Below are positions 25,661 to 33,741 of a stretch of 64,000 nucleotides of DNA, piece after piece. The DNA is taken from positions 1 through 64,000 of the forward strand of contig NZ_JACHXW010000020.1 in assembly GCF_014192395.1 (NCBI RefSeq), in the 5' to 3' direction. Position 1 is the first letter of the stretch. Every line of letters begins with the position of its first letter. The notes beneath the pieces are model-generated. The model worked only from the letters and a program-made list of their open reading frames with translations, was not told the origin of the DNA and did no database searches. The position numbers were made by a program, and so were the translations under genes. This stretch comes from Paenibacillus endophyticus (GTDB taxonomy: Bacteria > Bacillota > Bacilli > Paenibacillales > Paenibacillaceae).

Positions 25661-27273
25661 GTAACAATTTTCCCTTTCCACAGCTCTTCTTGGAACGCTC
25701 TAAGACGCTGATGCTTGTGTACCAGCCCTCCAATATATTGCTCCCACCGTACTGCATCCTTATCGGCTTTGTAGAGCTTTTCAAGCTTCTTGAGCTGTTT
25801 AACGGCTACCCGGTAGCCTTGGCGGTTGCGCGTTTGAATCGATGCCTCTACAGACTGGTGATACAGCGGCATTAACGCACGAGGCGCAAGCTTGGCAATT
25901 TCCCTCAGCGCATGCGCGCCAACGTCCTCAGGGCGCGAGCCCACAAGCATTTGAAGATCCGCCCACTCCTCATACCGCTTCTGATCCAGCCAATGATCCG
26001 ATAATTCAGAATAGGAATGAGGCAGCAGCTGCGTCATATACTCGGACCAGACCGGCATATCCGGACGATCAAGATCCGCTCTGCGGCATAAGGTTACGAA
26101 AGGTCCCACGGACCTTCCGTTTTTGCCCTTGTTCACTCTCTCGAAAAGAAAGCTCATCCACTCGGCAACAAGCTCCCAACGTCCCTCTTCCATTCGTTGT
26201 GCCGCGCAAGGGTACATCACTTTCTGCGAACGCTCAAATTCCGTCAATGAGAAATGTTCGATTGCTTCTTTGTCCTGTCTATCCAAAAAGTACATGATCC
26301 CAATGGCAGTGTGCAAAAATGCTTTGTTCACGCTCTCCGGAGCTTCCTCCCCCGACTGCTCCACCATCGCCGAAAGCTCTCCTTCAAACCAGCTTCGGTT
26401 TTCGGCAAGCTTCTCGCAAAAAGCCAAATACATGTATTCCCAATCAAATAGCTGCCGTTCCGTGCTGGATGCCCATAGCTTGACGTGAGCAATCAAAGCA
26501 TCCGCCCACGCCTCTTCCCGCGGCTCCATCTCAGCTGGCGCCAGCTCCGAAACGAGCGTATATAAATGTTCAATCCAAGGCTCCGCCATACGGATGAATG
26601 ACATTTCATGATAATATCTGCTGAACGAATCAACTGTATTGATCGCCCGTTCAGCTTGCTCAAGAACAAAAATAATCGCGGTCGACCAGTGCAGGCGCTG
26701 CATCCGTTTCTCCCAATCCTTGGAAAGTCCCTTCAGCGACGAGAGCAAGGGCTGAAGCGCATGAAGCGAATGCCTGCATTTGCGCCACGTCTCGCCATGG
26801 GTTGCCTCCATCCAAGCAAACCATTCCAGAGCCGTTGCCGATTCTCCTGGATCTCTCTGAATGACGGGTGCCGCCTCCGGCTGAGGAGCTTCCTGCACGC
26901 TCGGCTTGTTCTTGACAAAGTTGCTTGCGGACGACAGTCCGAGCAAGCGGAAATAAGAGCGTTCGGCAAGCGTATGCCCGCCCTCCTGCTGACTGCAATA
27001 TTGAAAATAAACGGCTGCCATGTGCTTGCAAAATCCAGAATAAGGACAAGTGCAAGAGCTATACCTCAAATTGCCGGCATCCAGAATAACGGCATACAAA
27101 TCCGAACCCTTCACCACGCCGTAGAGATGGTCCTGGCTTCCTTCGTTGGCACTGTTCACTTTGCCTTCCATATAGTACTGCCAGCCCCGTTTCATGATCG
27201 TGGTCTCGACATGAACGTTAAGCTGTTGTTCCATCAGCGCGTGCAGCTTTTCATTGAGGTGCATTACAGACAT
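25657..27273 (-). CDS. SWIM zinc-finger protein (YwqB-like)
   Basis: 538-aa protein with an N-terminal SWIM finger, SSCTCPYSGFCKHMAAVYF (CxC...CxH, about residues 73-90), predicted to bind zinc and contact DNA or protein. The rest is helical, Trp-rich and without a named domain. SWIM proteins are recurrent operon partners of bacterial SNF2 ATPases, and the four-base overlap with the SNF2 gene here supports co-translation and probably a complex. There is no other gene in the operon upstream; a hairpin terminator at 27392-27431 separates it from the kinase gene. Confidence 0.88.
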   Translation of the reverse strand: MSVMHLNEKLHALMEQQLNVHVETTIMKRGWQYYMEGKVNSANEGSQDHLYGVVKGSDLYAVILDAGNLRYSSCTCPYSGFCKHMAAVYFQYCSQQEGGHTLAERSYFRLLGLSSASNFVKNKPSVQEAPQPEAAPVIQRDPGESATALEWFAWMEATHGETWRKCRHSLHALQPLLSSLKGLSKDWEKRMQRLHWSTAIIFVLEQAERAINTVDSFSRYYHEMSFIRMAEPWIEHLYTLVSELAPAEMEPREEAWADALIAHVKLWASSTERQLFDWEYMYLAFCEKLAENRSWFEGELSAMVEQSGEEAPESVNKAFLHTAIGIMYFLDRQDKEAIEHFSLTEFERSQKVMYPCAAQRMEEGRWELVAEWMSFLFERVNKGKNGRSVGPFVTLCRRADLDRPDMPVWSEYMTQLLPHSYSELSDHWLDQKRYEEWADLQMLVGSRPEDVGAHALREIAKLAPRALMPLYHQSVEASIQTRNRQGYRVAVKQLKKLEKLYKADKDAVRWEQYIGGLVHKHQRLRAFQEELWKGKIVT

Positions 27274-27391
27274 TCACCCGCTTCCTTTCCGTTCACTTGC
27301 ATTCTTACTATTATACCAAGCGAGAACCGCCGGTGCCATCATTTGGAGGCAAAACGACGATAACGACTAAAATAATTCATCGAATAAGAAG

Positions 27392-27431
27392 AAACGCCTG
27401 ACTGCAGTTGTTATCCTGCGGTCAGGCGTTT
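27392..27431 (-). terminator. Terminator upstream of the SWIM gene, after the 27.4-kb kinase gene
   Basis: AAACGCCTGAC (27392-27402) and GTCAGGCGTTT (27421-27431) pair perfectly and extend inward (TGCAG/CTGCG) to a 16-bp stem with an 8-nt loop. It ends the kinase transcript that stops at 27437. Confidence 0.85.
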
Positions 27432-27436
27432 CATTC

Positions 27437-29191
27437 CTATAATGGCATCTTCACGACAAATGTCAATTTGCCCGTCGGCTCGGCAGTAACATATACGTCG
27501 CCTTTGTATTGCTTAGCGATGGATTTCACAATAGAGAGACCCAAGCCTTGATGATCCTGCTGCTTCGTGGAATAACCCGCTTCGAATATCGGCATGGCGA
27601 CAGCTTCCTCCGCATTCTCGCAAATATTCGTGATTGTGAATTCCAAAGCAGTCGCAGTCTGCTTGCCGACGAGCGTTACATGACGGCGATCCTCAGTGTA
27701 TTTCAGCACCTCATCAAATGCATTATCGATCAAGTTGCCCAGCATGCGGTTCACATCGAGCGTTTTAATGCCCATTTCCTGCATATTGAGGCCTGTAAAG
27801 GAGCAGCTGAATTGAATCTTATGAATTTCCGCCTGCGAAATTTTGGAGCGTACGAGCGCAGCAATGGCTGGGTTTCCGATATTAATAATATCATTCATGA
27901 GCCGAATATCGCCGGTCAGCTCCTTCGTGTAGGCTACAAGCTCTTGCGATTTGTTCAGCTCTGCCAAGGAATGAATCGTCTGCACATGATTCAGGAAATC
28001 ATGACGCTGCGCACGAATCGAATGAAACATTTGGTTAATCTCTTCGACGTAGGTTTCTTGCGTCACGCGGACAACTTTTTCCTTCGACTGTCTATAATAA
28101 CGCATAACGACAACGGCAATTAGCAAGCTAAATCCGGTTACGATCAGAATTATGATGCCTAGATTCAAGAACTGTGAATCCAATTTGTCTTGAATAACAT
28201 GATAATCAGACGACAGCATTAGCACGTAGCTGTTCATCGGCTGGCCGTCACGGTCTGTAATGTTTATCCCGCTTTCATTCGCAAAGGTTGGGATGTACAT
28301 TTTATAAATTTCTTGCCCATTAATATTTTCTCGGAGCGTGACCGTTTTTTTGGAGAAATAGGCTTTGCGCACCAGCTCCGTATCCTTCGCGGACTTAATC
28401 GTATAAGAACCGTAGAAGATTGGCTCCTGCACTTTGTGACCTTGTACATGCCCCTCCGTATTGATCGTCTCTTTGCCGTCAGGGAACGTCTCCGGATTAA
28501 CAAATGCGATTTCCTTCAAGGAGTCACTGCTTTGCAGCGAGTTCTCGATCATCCGATGAACGCCGGTTGCGCCTTCATATTGTTCCTGGCGCTCATAATT
28601 TACATAAGGATCAATCATGTAATTGGTTGCACCGTCGAAGTAATAACCCCATTTGTTGATTTGATCCACGTTTGTGGACGAGACCTCGAACGGTCCGCTC
28701 CAGAAGTTCGGCAGCGATTGCCCAAGCCAATCCACTGAGGCGTTCTTGTCGTCAAAGAGCTGATTGAAAACTTCGTACCAAGGCTTCCATGTCTTTGTGC
28801 TCTTATTCACTTGATTCGGATTCGTTGATTTATATAACACGATATCATCCTGCAGTTTTTTAAGAAGCGTAATGTGGCTAAGTCCCAGCTTGTCGCGAAG
28901 CTCTATCAACTGCTCGGTCGTGACCTTCTCAACATCCGGGTCTAGCGCATATTGTATGGCAATCGACGCTGCGCGAAGCTCGCGTCCGATTTGATTCTGG
29001 AACTGCTGCGAACCTTCTCTTGATTGCTCCAGCGAAACTTGCAGCCGTTTGGCAGCCGTGACAAGCTCCTCGTTAAACGATTCTTCCAGTGTCCTTTTGG
29101 TTAAAAAATAATAGGCCGTGTTATTCAGTAAAACCAAAACGACTATAACACTTATGGCCACAAGCCAAATGTTGCGTTGCATCTCATGCAT
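27437..29191 (-). CDS. Orphan sensor histidine kinase, Spo0B/citrate-type
   Basis: 584-aa membrane kinase. TM1 about residues 8-28, a large extracellular cache-like domain (30-340), TM2 about 345-366, then a Spo0B-like dimerisation helix with phospho-acceptor H397 in RAQRHDFLNHVQTIHSL, and a GHKL ATPase (LIDNAFDEVLKY as N box, STKQQDHQGLGLSIVKSI as G2). The RHDFxNHV form of the H box is characteristic of the DcuS/CitA/AgrC side of the kinase tree. No response-regulator gene is adjacent, so it is an orphan; the signal and partner are unknown. It resembles the kinase at 31834-33144 in architecture. A sporulation-phosphorelay role is possible but unsupported. Confidence 0.87.
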   Translation of the reverse strand: MHEMQRNIWLVAISVIVVLVLLNNTAYYFLTKRTLEESFNEELVTAAKRLQVSLEQSREGSQQFQNQIGRELRAASIAIQYALDPDVEKVTTEQLIELRDKLGLSHITLLKKLQDDIVLYKSTNPNQVNKSTKTWKPWYEVFNQLFDDKNASVDWLGQSLPNFWSGPFEVSSTNVDQINKWGYYFDGATNYMIDPYVNYERQEQYEGATGVHRMIENSLQSSDSLKEIAFVNPETFPDGKETINTEGHVQGHKVQEPIFYGSYTIKSAKDTELVRKAYFSKKTVTLRENINGQEIYKMYIPTFANESGINITDRDGQPMNSYVLMLSSDYHVIQDKLDSQFLNLGIIILIVTGFSLLIAVVVMRYYRQSKEKVVRVTQETYVEEINQMFHSIRAQRHDFLNHVQTIHSLAELNKSQELVAYTKELTGDIRLMNDIINIGNPAIAALVRSKISQAEIHKIQFSCSFTGLNMQEMGIKTLDVNRMLGNLIDNAFDEVLKYTEDRRHVTLVGKQTATALEFTITNICENAEEAVAMPIFEAGYSTKQQDHQGLGLSIVKSIAKQYKGDVYVTAEPTGKLTFVVKMPL

Positions 29192-29306
29192 CTTGCCCTT
29201 CTATCTATTATAGCTTTCATTATGTAACAAACACATCCAAACGACAATATGCTGCCCGCTAACAAATGATTACAAATATCCGCAAGAGAAATCGGTTAGG
29301 AGCGAA

Positions 29307-29981
29307 TCAGCCAAAACGTTTTCTGAACCATAGACGTACGGCCCACTGGCGTTCCTGGCGCTTCTTGTATTTAGGCAGCATGCGATACACACGCAGCCCC
29401 TCTTCGGCTACGAGTCTCGCCTCTTCGGTATTTCCAAGTTTTTTGTAAATGGAGGATTGGTAGTGATAGGCTTCACAGGAGGAAGAATTCACTTCTTGAA
29501 AAGCATGTAAGTATGCGAGAGCCTGACTTGAATTCGCTGCTGCCAGATGAGCAGCAAGTCGCAAGTAAGGAGCACCGTATTTGACGCGCGGGTTAAGCTC
29601 CAACGCACGGAGCGTGCTGGCCATTCCTTTCTCTTCATTTCCGCTATTTATATAGCCGATGCCCAGGTCATCCCAATACTCAGCCGAATCCGCTAGCACA
29701 TGCTCGATTGGCTCAAGCAATCGGAGAGCCTCGCCATACTTTTTCCGCTCAAGCAGCAGGCGCGCTAGCTCATGCTTGGAAGATACATCGTTCGGGGATT
29801 GATTTATTTGCTGTTTTAATTTCCTAATTCTCGATAGTCTTTTTAATGGTTTGAGGATACTAGGCGATATGCCAACAAAACGCCGATCGAGTAGGTAAAG
29901 CAGGAGGAGCATAACGATAATGGCAATAAACGGGTTGCCGAGCAACCAAAACAAAAATACAAAAAGTCCAAATTTTAACAT
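29307..29981 (-). CDS. Membrane-anchored TPR-repeat protein
   Basis: 224-aa protein. The hydrophobic N-terminus (residues 1-31, one or two helices) is a membrane anchor. A basic linker (about 33-58) precedes three to four tetratricopeptide-like repeats (about 62-205; ELARLLLERKKYGEALRLLEP, AEYWDDLGIGYINSGNEEKGMASTLRALELNP, AYHYQSSIYKKLGNTEEARLVAEEGL). The C-terminus is strongly basic. TPR units mediate protein-protein contact; no function can be assigned. GAGGGTAAG precedes the ATG. Divergent from the catalase gene. Confidence 0.8.
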   Translation of the reverse strand: MLKFGLFVFLFWLLGNPFIAIIVMLLLLYLLDRRFVGISPSILKPLKRLSRIRKLKQQINQSPNDVSSKHELARLLLERKKYGEALRLLEPIEHVLADSAEYWDDLGIGYINSGNEEKGMASTLRALELNPRVKYGAPYLRLAAHLAAANSSQALAYLHAFQEVNSSSCEAYHYQSSIYKKLGNTEEARLVAEEGLRVYRMLPKYKKRQERQWAVRLWFRKRFG

Positions 29982-30058
29982 CTTACCCTCCTGTGCATTT
30001 GTAAAAATCGGCCAGTTACTTCGTCCCTGAAATAAAATAAATGTTGAAATATGGCTCT

Positions 30059-30071
30059 ATTATACCATAAT
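30059..30071. promoter_or_regulatory. Inverted repeat in the TPR-catalase divergent spacer
   Basis: ATTAT-ACC-ATAAT lies in the 214-bp spacer between the divergent TPR and catalase genes. It is loosely reminiscent of Fur/PerR-type AT-rich palindromes, but its 5-3-5 geometry does not match the 7-1-7 PerR box, so it is offered only as a candidate operator. Confidence 0.25.
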
Positions 30072-30195
30072 CCTACCTTTTATTGATCAATTGTTGCAAT
30101 TCCTTTCGCTAGCTTGTCCATGAATAATGTTAAGCCCCGCAAGACAAAATAGGTGGAAGGATTCCAATAAAAGTAAATGCGGAGGATGAAACACA

Positions 30196-31770
30196 ATGTC
30201 GACCAATGAAACAAATGAGCAGACGCTTACCGACCGGCAGGGTCATCCCATCTCGGACAATCAGAATATCCGAACGATTGGCAACCGCGGTCCTTCAACC
30301 TTGGAGAACTATCATTTCATTGAGAAAATATCGCATTTCGACCGTGAGCGTGTTCCTGAGCGTGTCGTTCATGGGCGAGGGGCTGGCGCACACGGATATT
30401 TTGAAGCGTATGGCAAGCTCGGCGAAGAGCCGATTGCTGCTTACACCAGAGCGAAGCTGTTCCAAGAACCAGGCAAGCGCACTCCCGTATTCGTGCGCTT
30501 CTCGAGCGTCATTCATGGCGGACACTCTCCCGAAACGCTTCGTGATCCGCGCGGCTTCGCTACCAAATTTTATACGGAAGACGGCAATTGGGATTTGGTA
30601 GGCAACAACCTCAAAATCTTTTTCATTCGCGATGCTATGAAATTTCCGGATATGGTACATGCATTCAAGCCCGATCCCGTTACTAATGTGCAAAGCATGG
30701 AGCGTTTTTTCGATTTTGTCTCGCAATCGCCTGAAGCGACGCATATGATTACGTTCCTGTTCTCCCCATGGGGAATTCCTGCAAATTACAGACAGATGCA
30801 AGGTTCAGGCGTCAATACATACAAATGGGTAAATGCCGAAGGCAAAGCGGTTCTTGTCAAATACCATTGGGAGCCGCTGCAGGGAATCAAAAACCTGAAG
30901 CAAAGCGAGGCGGAGCAGCTTCAAGGAAAAAACTTCAATCATGCGACGCAAGATTTATATGAGGCCATCGAACGCGGCGATTATCCCGCATGGGAGCTTC
31001 AAGTGCAATGGATGAGCGATGACGCGCATGACGAGCTCGACTTCGACCCGCTCGATGATACGAAGCTATGGGATCCTGAGCTGTTCCCCATGCTGCCCGT
31101 TGGCAAAATGGTGTTAAACAAAAATCCGGAAAACTACTTTGCAGAAGTAGAGCAGGCTGCCTTCGGGACGGGAGTCCTGGTTGACGGACTTGATTTCTCC
31201 GATGATAAAATGCTGCAGGGCCGTACGTTCTCTTACTCGGATACGCAGCGTCACCGGGTCGGAACGAACTATCTTCAACTGCCGATTAATGCGCCCAAAA
31301 CGAAAGTAGCTACCAATCAACGGGACGGTCAAATGGCTTTCTCCATTGATATCGCACCGGGACAAAATCCCCATGTCAATTATGAACCATCGACGATGGG
31401 AGGACTTAAAGAATCCGAGCGCTCAGGCGAACCGCATGAGCCCTACTACTCGGCGAAGCTGCTCAAAGCACCCATTGACCGCCCGAACAATTTCCAGCAA
31501 GCGGGCGAAACCTATCGCAAATTCGAGCAATGGGAACGTGACGAGCTTATTGAGAATTTAGTCGATGCACTCAAGAGCTGCAGCACCGTCATTCGCGAGC
31601 AAATGGTAAAGCATTTCACGGAGGCCGACAAAGACTATGGAAACCGAGTTTCAGAGGGACTCGCTCATGCCGACCAGCAAATGAAAAACGGCGTGCATGT
31701 AGGAACGAATCCGGCAAACGAAGGCATGGAGCTGGCAAGCGAGCTTGGCCAATCGACCGATGGCTATTAA
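30196..31770 (+). CDS. katA: Monofunctional heme catalase
   Basis: 524-aa catalase that dismutates hydrogen peroxide in the cytosol. Visible hallmarks: the distal His in RVVHGRGAGAHGYFE, the conserved Asn/Phe region DGNWDLVGNNLKIFFIRDAMKFPDMVHAFKPD, and the proximal heme-ligand Tyr in GRTFSYSDTQRHRVGTNYLQLPIN. Length is typical of the small-subunit catalases, and it is clearly of the heme rather than the Mn type. GGAGGATGAAACACA precedes the ATG. It is a single-gene unit closed by a hairpin terminator. Oxidative-stress regulation is expected but no PerR box is convincing upstream. Confidence 0.95.
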   Translation: MSTNETNEQTLTDRQGHPISDNQNIRTIGNRGPSTLENYHFIEKISHFDRERVPERVVHGRGAGAHGYFEAYGKLGEEPIAAYTRAKLFQEPGKRTPVFVRFSSVIHGGHSPETLRDPRGFATKFYTEDGNWDLVGNNLKIFFIRDAMKFPDMVHAFKPDPVTNVQSMERFFDFVSQSPEATHMITFLFSPWGIPANYRQMQGSGVNTYKWVNAEGKAVLVKYHWEPLQGIKNLKQSEAEQLQGKNFNHATQDLYEAIERGDYPAWELQVQWMSDDAHDELDFDPLDDTKLWDPELFPMLPVGKMVLNKNPENYFAEVEQAAFGTGVLVDGLDFSDDKMLQGRTFSYSDTQRHRVGTNYLQLPINAPKTKVATNQRDGQMAFSIDIAPGQNPHVNYEPSTMGGLKESERSGEPHEPYYSAKLLKAPIDRPNNFQQAGETYRKFEQWERDELIENLVDALKSCSTVIREQMVKHFTEADKDYGNRVSEGLAHADQQMKNGVHVGTNPANEGMELASELGQSTDGY

Positions 31771-31780
31771 AATACGAAAA

Positions 31781-31807
31781 AGGCCTGGACACTGGTGGTC
31801 CTGGCCT
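31781..31807 (+). terminator. Terminator after the catalase gene
   Basis: AGGCCTGGAC (31781-31790) and GTCCTGGCCT (31798-31807) form a 10-bp stem with one mismatch, preceded by an A-run and followed by CTTT. It also lies beyond the 3' end of the convergent kinase gene. Confidence 0.75.
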
Positions 31808-31833
31808 CTTTGCATGTTGCCGGCACTTCGTCA

Positions 31834-33144
31834 TTAGATCAATATTTCCATCCGCAGCTTGCCTTCTTCAAGGCGGCAATTCAATTCACCCTCATATTTA
31901 TCAACGGTTCTTCGTACTATAGACAGGCCGTTGCCATGAGCACCATTCGCCTGCTGCTTTGTCGTATATCCGGATTGAAACAAGCTTCCCAGCTCGGTCT
32001 CCGATAGCTCCGTTGGATTAGTAATCACAAACAGATATTTGTTTTTGTGCATATGGCAGCTGACTTGAATATCTCGCGGCAGCACGCCTTCATAGACTGC
32101 TGTCGCGTCAATCGCATTATCCAGCAAATTCGAAAAGAGCTTCACCATATCCATTGGCGCTATGCGATCAAACCCATCGAACTCCGTATCGAAGCTCATT
32201 TGAATGTTGTGAGAATGGGCAAGCTCCCACTTGCTCTTAAACAGTACCAGCAGCATTGGGTTTTTAACGCTTAAGGATAAATGCAGTGTTTTTGACTCCT
32301 CCGTTAATTGTTTCAGATAGTCATGTGCCTTCTCATACTTGCGAATATCCATCAACCCGTTCAGCACCTGAAAATGGTTCATCAAATCATGTCGGCTCGA
32401 CTTGATCGTGTCTACGACCTTCCCTAGTTCGGATATATACATTTCCTCAGACTCCTGCATATCCTGCTTCAGTCGTCCCTTGTACCATCTATTCAGCAAA
32501 TAAACCCCTGCCAGCAGAAGGATTGCAAATAGAATATCCAAGCCGAACACATTCATGTTGTTTTGAATGACCTGCCTGCTAATATTGCCAAGCTCACTTG
32601 CTGAAATGTCGATCCCGATTACTCCGAGAACCTTGCCTTTGTCGTCAAAAAACGGGACGCCTACCGATAAATAAGAGCCAGTCAGCTCGTCATGTATAAC
32701 CCTTGTATGATAATCGAACCCTCGCTTAGCGAGCTGAACCTGTTCAGCAGGCACCGTGCAAGGATAACCAATCGGAAACTCCTTAACGCTTGTCGACGGC
32801 ATTGCGGATACCATAACTTTGGAAACGTCGGTGTCATCCAGCATCAAAATGTAAACATAAAGAGCGTTGATTCGTTTCTGATACTCCTCCAAAAACTGTG
32901 TCAGCTGTATGTAATGCTCATTTTGCGTTTTCGTCTGCATAAACTTTCCAAACGTTTCTTTATCCAAATCAGCGGCAATGTCCGCGGCAATCTCCGTGTA
33001 TTGCTTCGCTAATGTGATCTCGGCCATTTTGCTCGTGGAATGATAGGAAAAATATAATTTAATACCCGTTAACACACTCATTACCACCATCGAAATGATG
33101 ATAAAATAAATCATTCTTTTTTTAATAGATAGTTGGATTCTCAT
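31834..33144 (-). CDS. Orphan sensor histidine kinase, Spo0B/citrate-type
   Basis: 436-aa membrane kinase: TM1 about residues 12-32, extracellular sensor domain 33-193 (VGVPFFDDKGKVLGVIGIDISASEL is a cache/PAS-like strand pair), TM2 about 196-216, Spo0B-like helix with phospho-acceptor H252 in SSRHDLMNHFQVLNGL, and a GHKL ATPase with LLDNAIDATAVY and TTKQQANGAHGNGLSIVRRT. The architecture repeats that of the 584-aa kinase 2.6 kb away, though with a smaller sensor. No response regulator accompanies it. The ribosome binding site is weak. Immediately upstream lies the 597-bp gene-remnant region. Confidence 0.85.
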   Translation of the reverse strand: MRIQLSIKKRMIYFIIISMVVMSVLTGIKLYFSYHSTSKMAEITLAKQYTEIAADIAADLDKETFGKFMQTKTQNEHYIQLTQFLEEYQKRINALYVYILMLDDTDVSKVMVSAMPSTSVKEFPIGYPCTVPAEQVQLAKRGFDYHTRVIHDELTGSYLSVGVPFFDDKGKVLGVIGIDISASELGNISRQVIQNNMNVFGLDILFAILLLAGVYLLNRWYKGRLKQDMQESEEMYISELGKVVDTIKSSRHDLMNHFQVLNGLMDIRKYEKAHDYLKQLTEESKTLHLSLSVKNPMLLVLFKSKWELAHSHNIQMSFDTEFDGFDRIAPMDMVKLFSNLLDNAIDATAVYEGVLPRDIQVSCHMHKNKYLFVITNPTELSETELGSLFQSGYTTKQQANGAHGNGLSIVRRTVDKYEGELNCRLEEGKLRMEILI

Positions 33145-33230
33145 TTTCGCATTAGTCTCGTTTCCTCTTAGCGTTAAAAGTTAGTTATCGGATTATTCCA
33201 ATGTAATAATTAGATTATAACAAAAAATAA

Positions 33231-33252
33231 GACAGCATATCGCTATGCTGTC
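33231..33252 (-). terminator. Hairpin homologous to the gerE terminator
   Basis: GACAGCATA, loop TCGC, TATGCTGTC. It occupies the same position relative to the gerE-like remnant as the 45002-45028 terminator does to intact gerE, with the diverged but related stem GACAG(C/T)ATA. Confidence 0.7.
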
Positions 33253-33271
33253 CAATCCTCAAGCAATGTTT

Positions 33272-33306
33272 GATTTGTAATTCACCAAGCTTAATAAGCT
33301 CGACAA
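33272..33306 (-). pseudogene. Remnant of the gerE 3' end
   Basis: These 35 bases are identical to 45048-45082, the 3' end of the intact gerE gene, and encode the same C-terminal residues VELIKLGELQI on the minus strand; the stop codon TAA has become AAA. Similarity continues into the downstream terminator. Upstream of 33306 the homology stops abruptly. It is a duplicated or left-over fragment and not a functional gene. Confidence 0.8.
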
Positions 33307-33453
33307 GTAAGTGACAAAATAAATGAGAAGCTTGAAGCGGATGCTTCGATTTTAAAACCATTGCATGTATTCCAAACTCCTCATGCCCGCTATCCTTTTC
33401 TCACCTGATTCCTATTCTCTTTTCTTCAAGTATATTGCGCCATTTTTATATTA

Positions 33454-33579
33454 GTACGTACGGTTTGGCAATGCGTCGATCTACCGATACGATGAAGATA
33501 TCAGTACCTGGTTTCAAGCCATACTCTTCGATAGCTTGGATTGCGCCAAGAGCCATATCGTCATTGAGACAAGCAAGCT
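33454..33579 (-). pseudogene. Fragment of a sugar-binding ABC-transporter protein (RbsB/MglB type)
   Basis: An open minus-strand stretch of about 42 codons has no start or stop of its own and translates as LACLNDDMALGAIQAIEEY, then GLKPGTDIFIVSVD. NDDMALGAI and GLKPGxDIxIVSVDG are hallmark strings of periplasmic-binding-protein type 1 (peripla_BP_4) sugar receptors. Only this part of the C-terminal lobe remains, so it is a decayed gene remnant. The rest of the 33145-33741 gap is AT-rich, with the gerE remnant at the other side and nothing else recognisable. Confidence 0.75.
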
Positions 33580-33741
33580 ATAATCATTTATAATTTTACT
33601 TAATCTAAGGGTTCATGAATTCATACATAAATAGTTTAATATACTATTCGGTTCTTTTGTATAGCTAATTATTAAGTAACTGCAAAAACAGCCACCCCTT
33701 CATAAGTATGAGAGGGTGGCTGTTTTTAAATGATTTAACTA

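Noticed and set aside
30001..30195. PerR box before the catalase gene
   Set aside because: The only palindrome (30059-30071) has 5-3-5 geometry and does not match TTATAATNATTATAA; retained only as a low-confidence operator.
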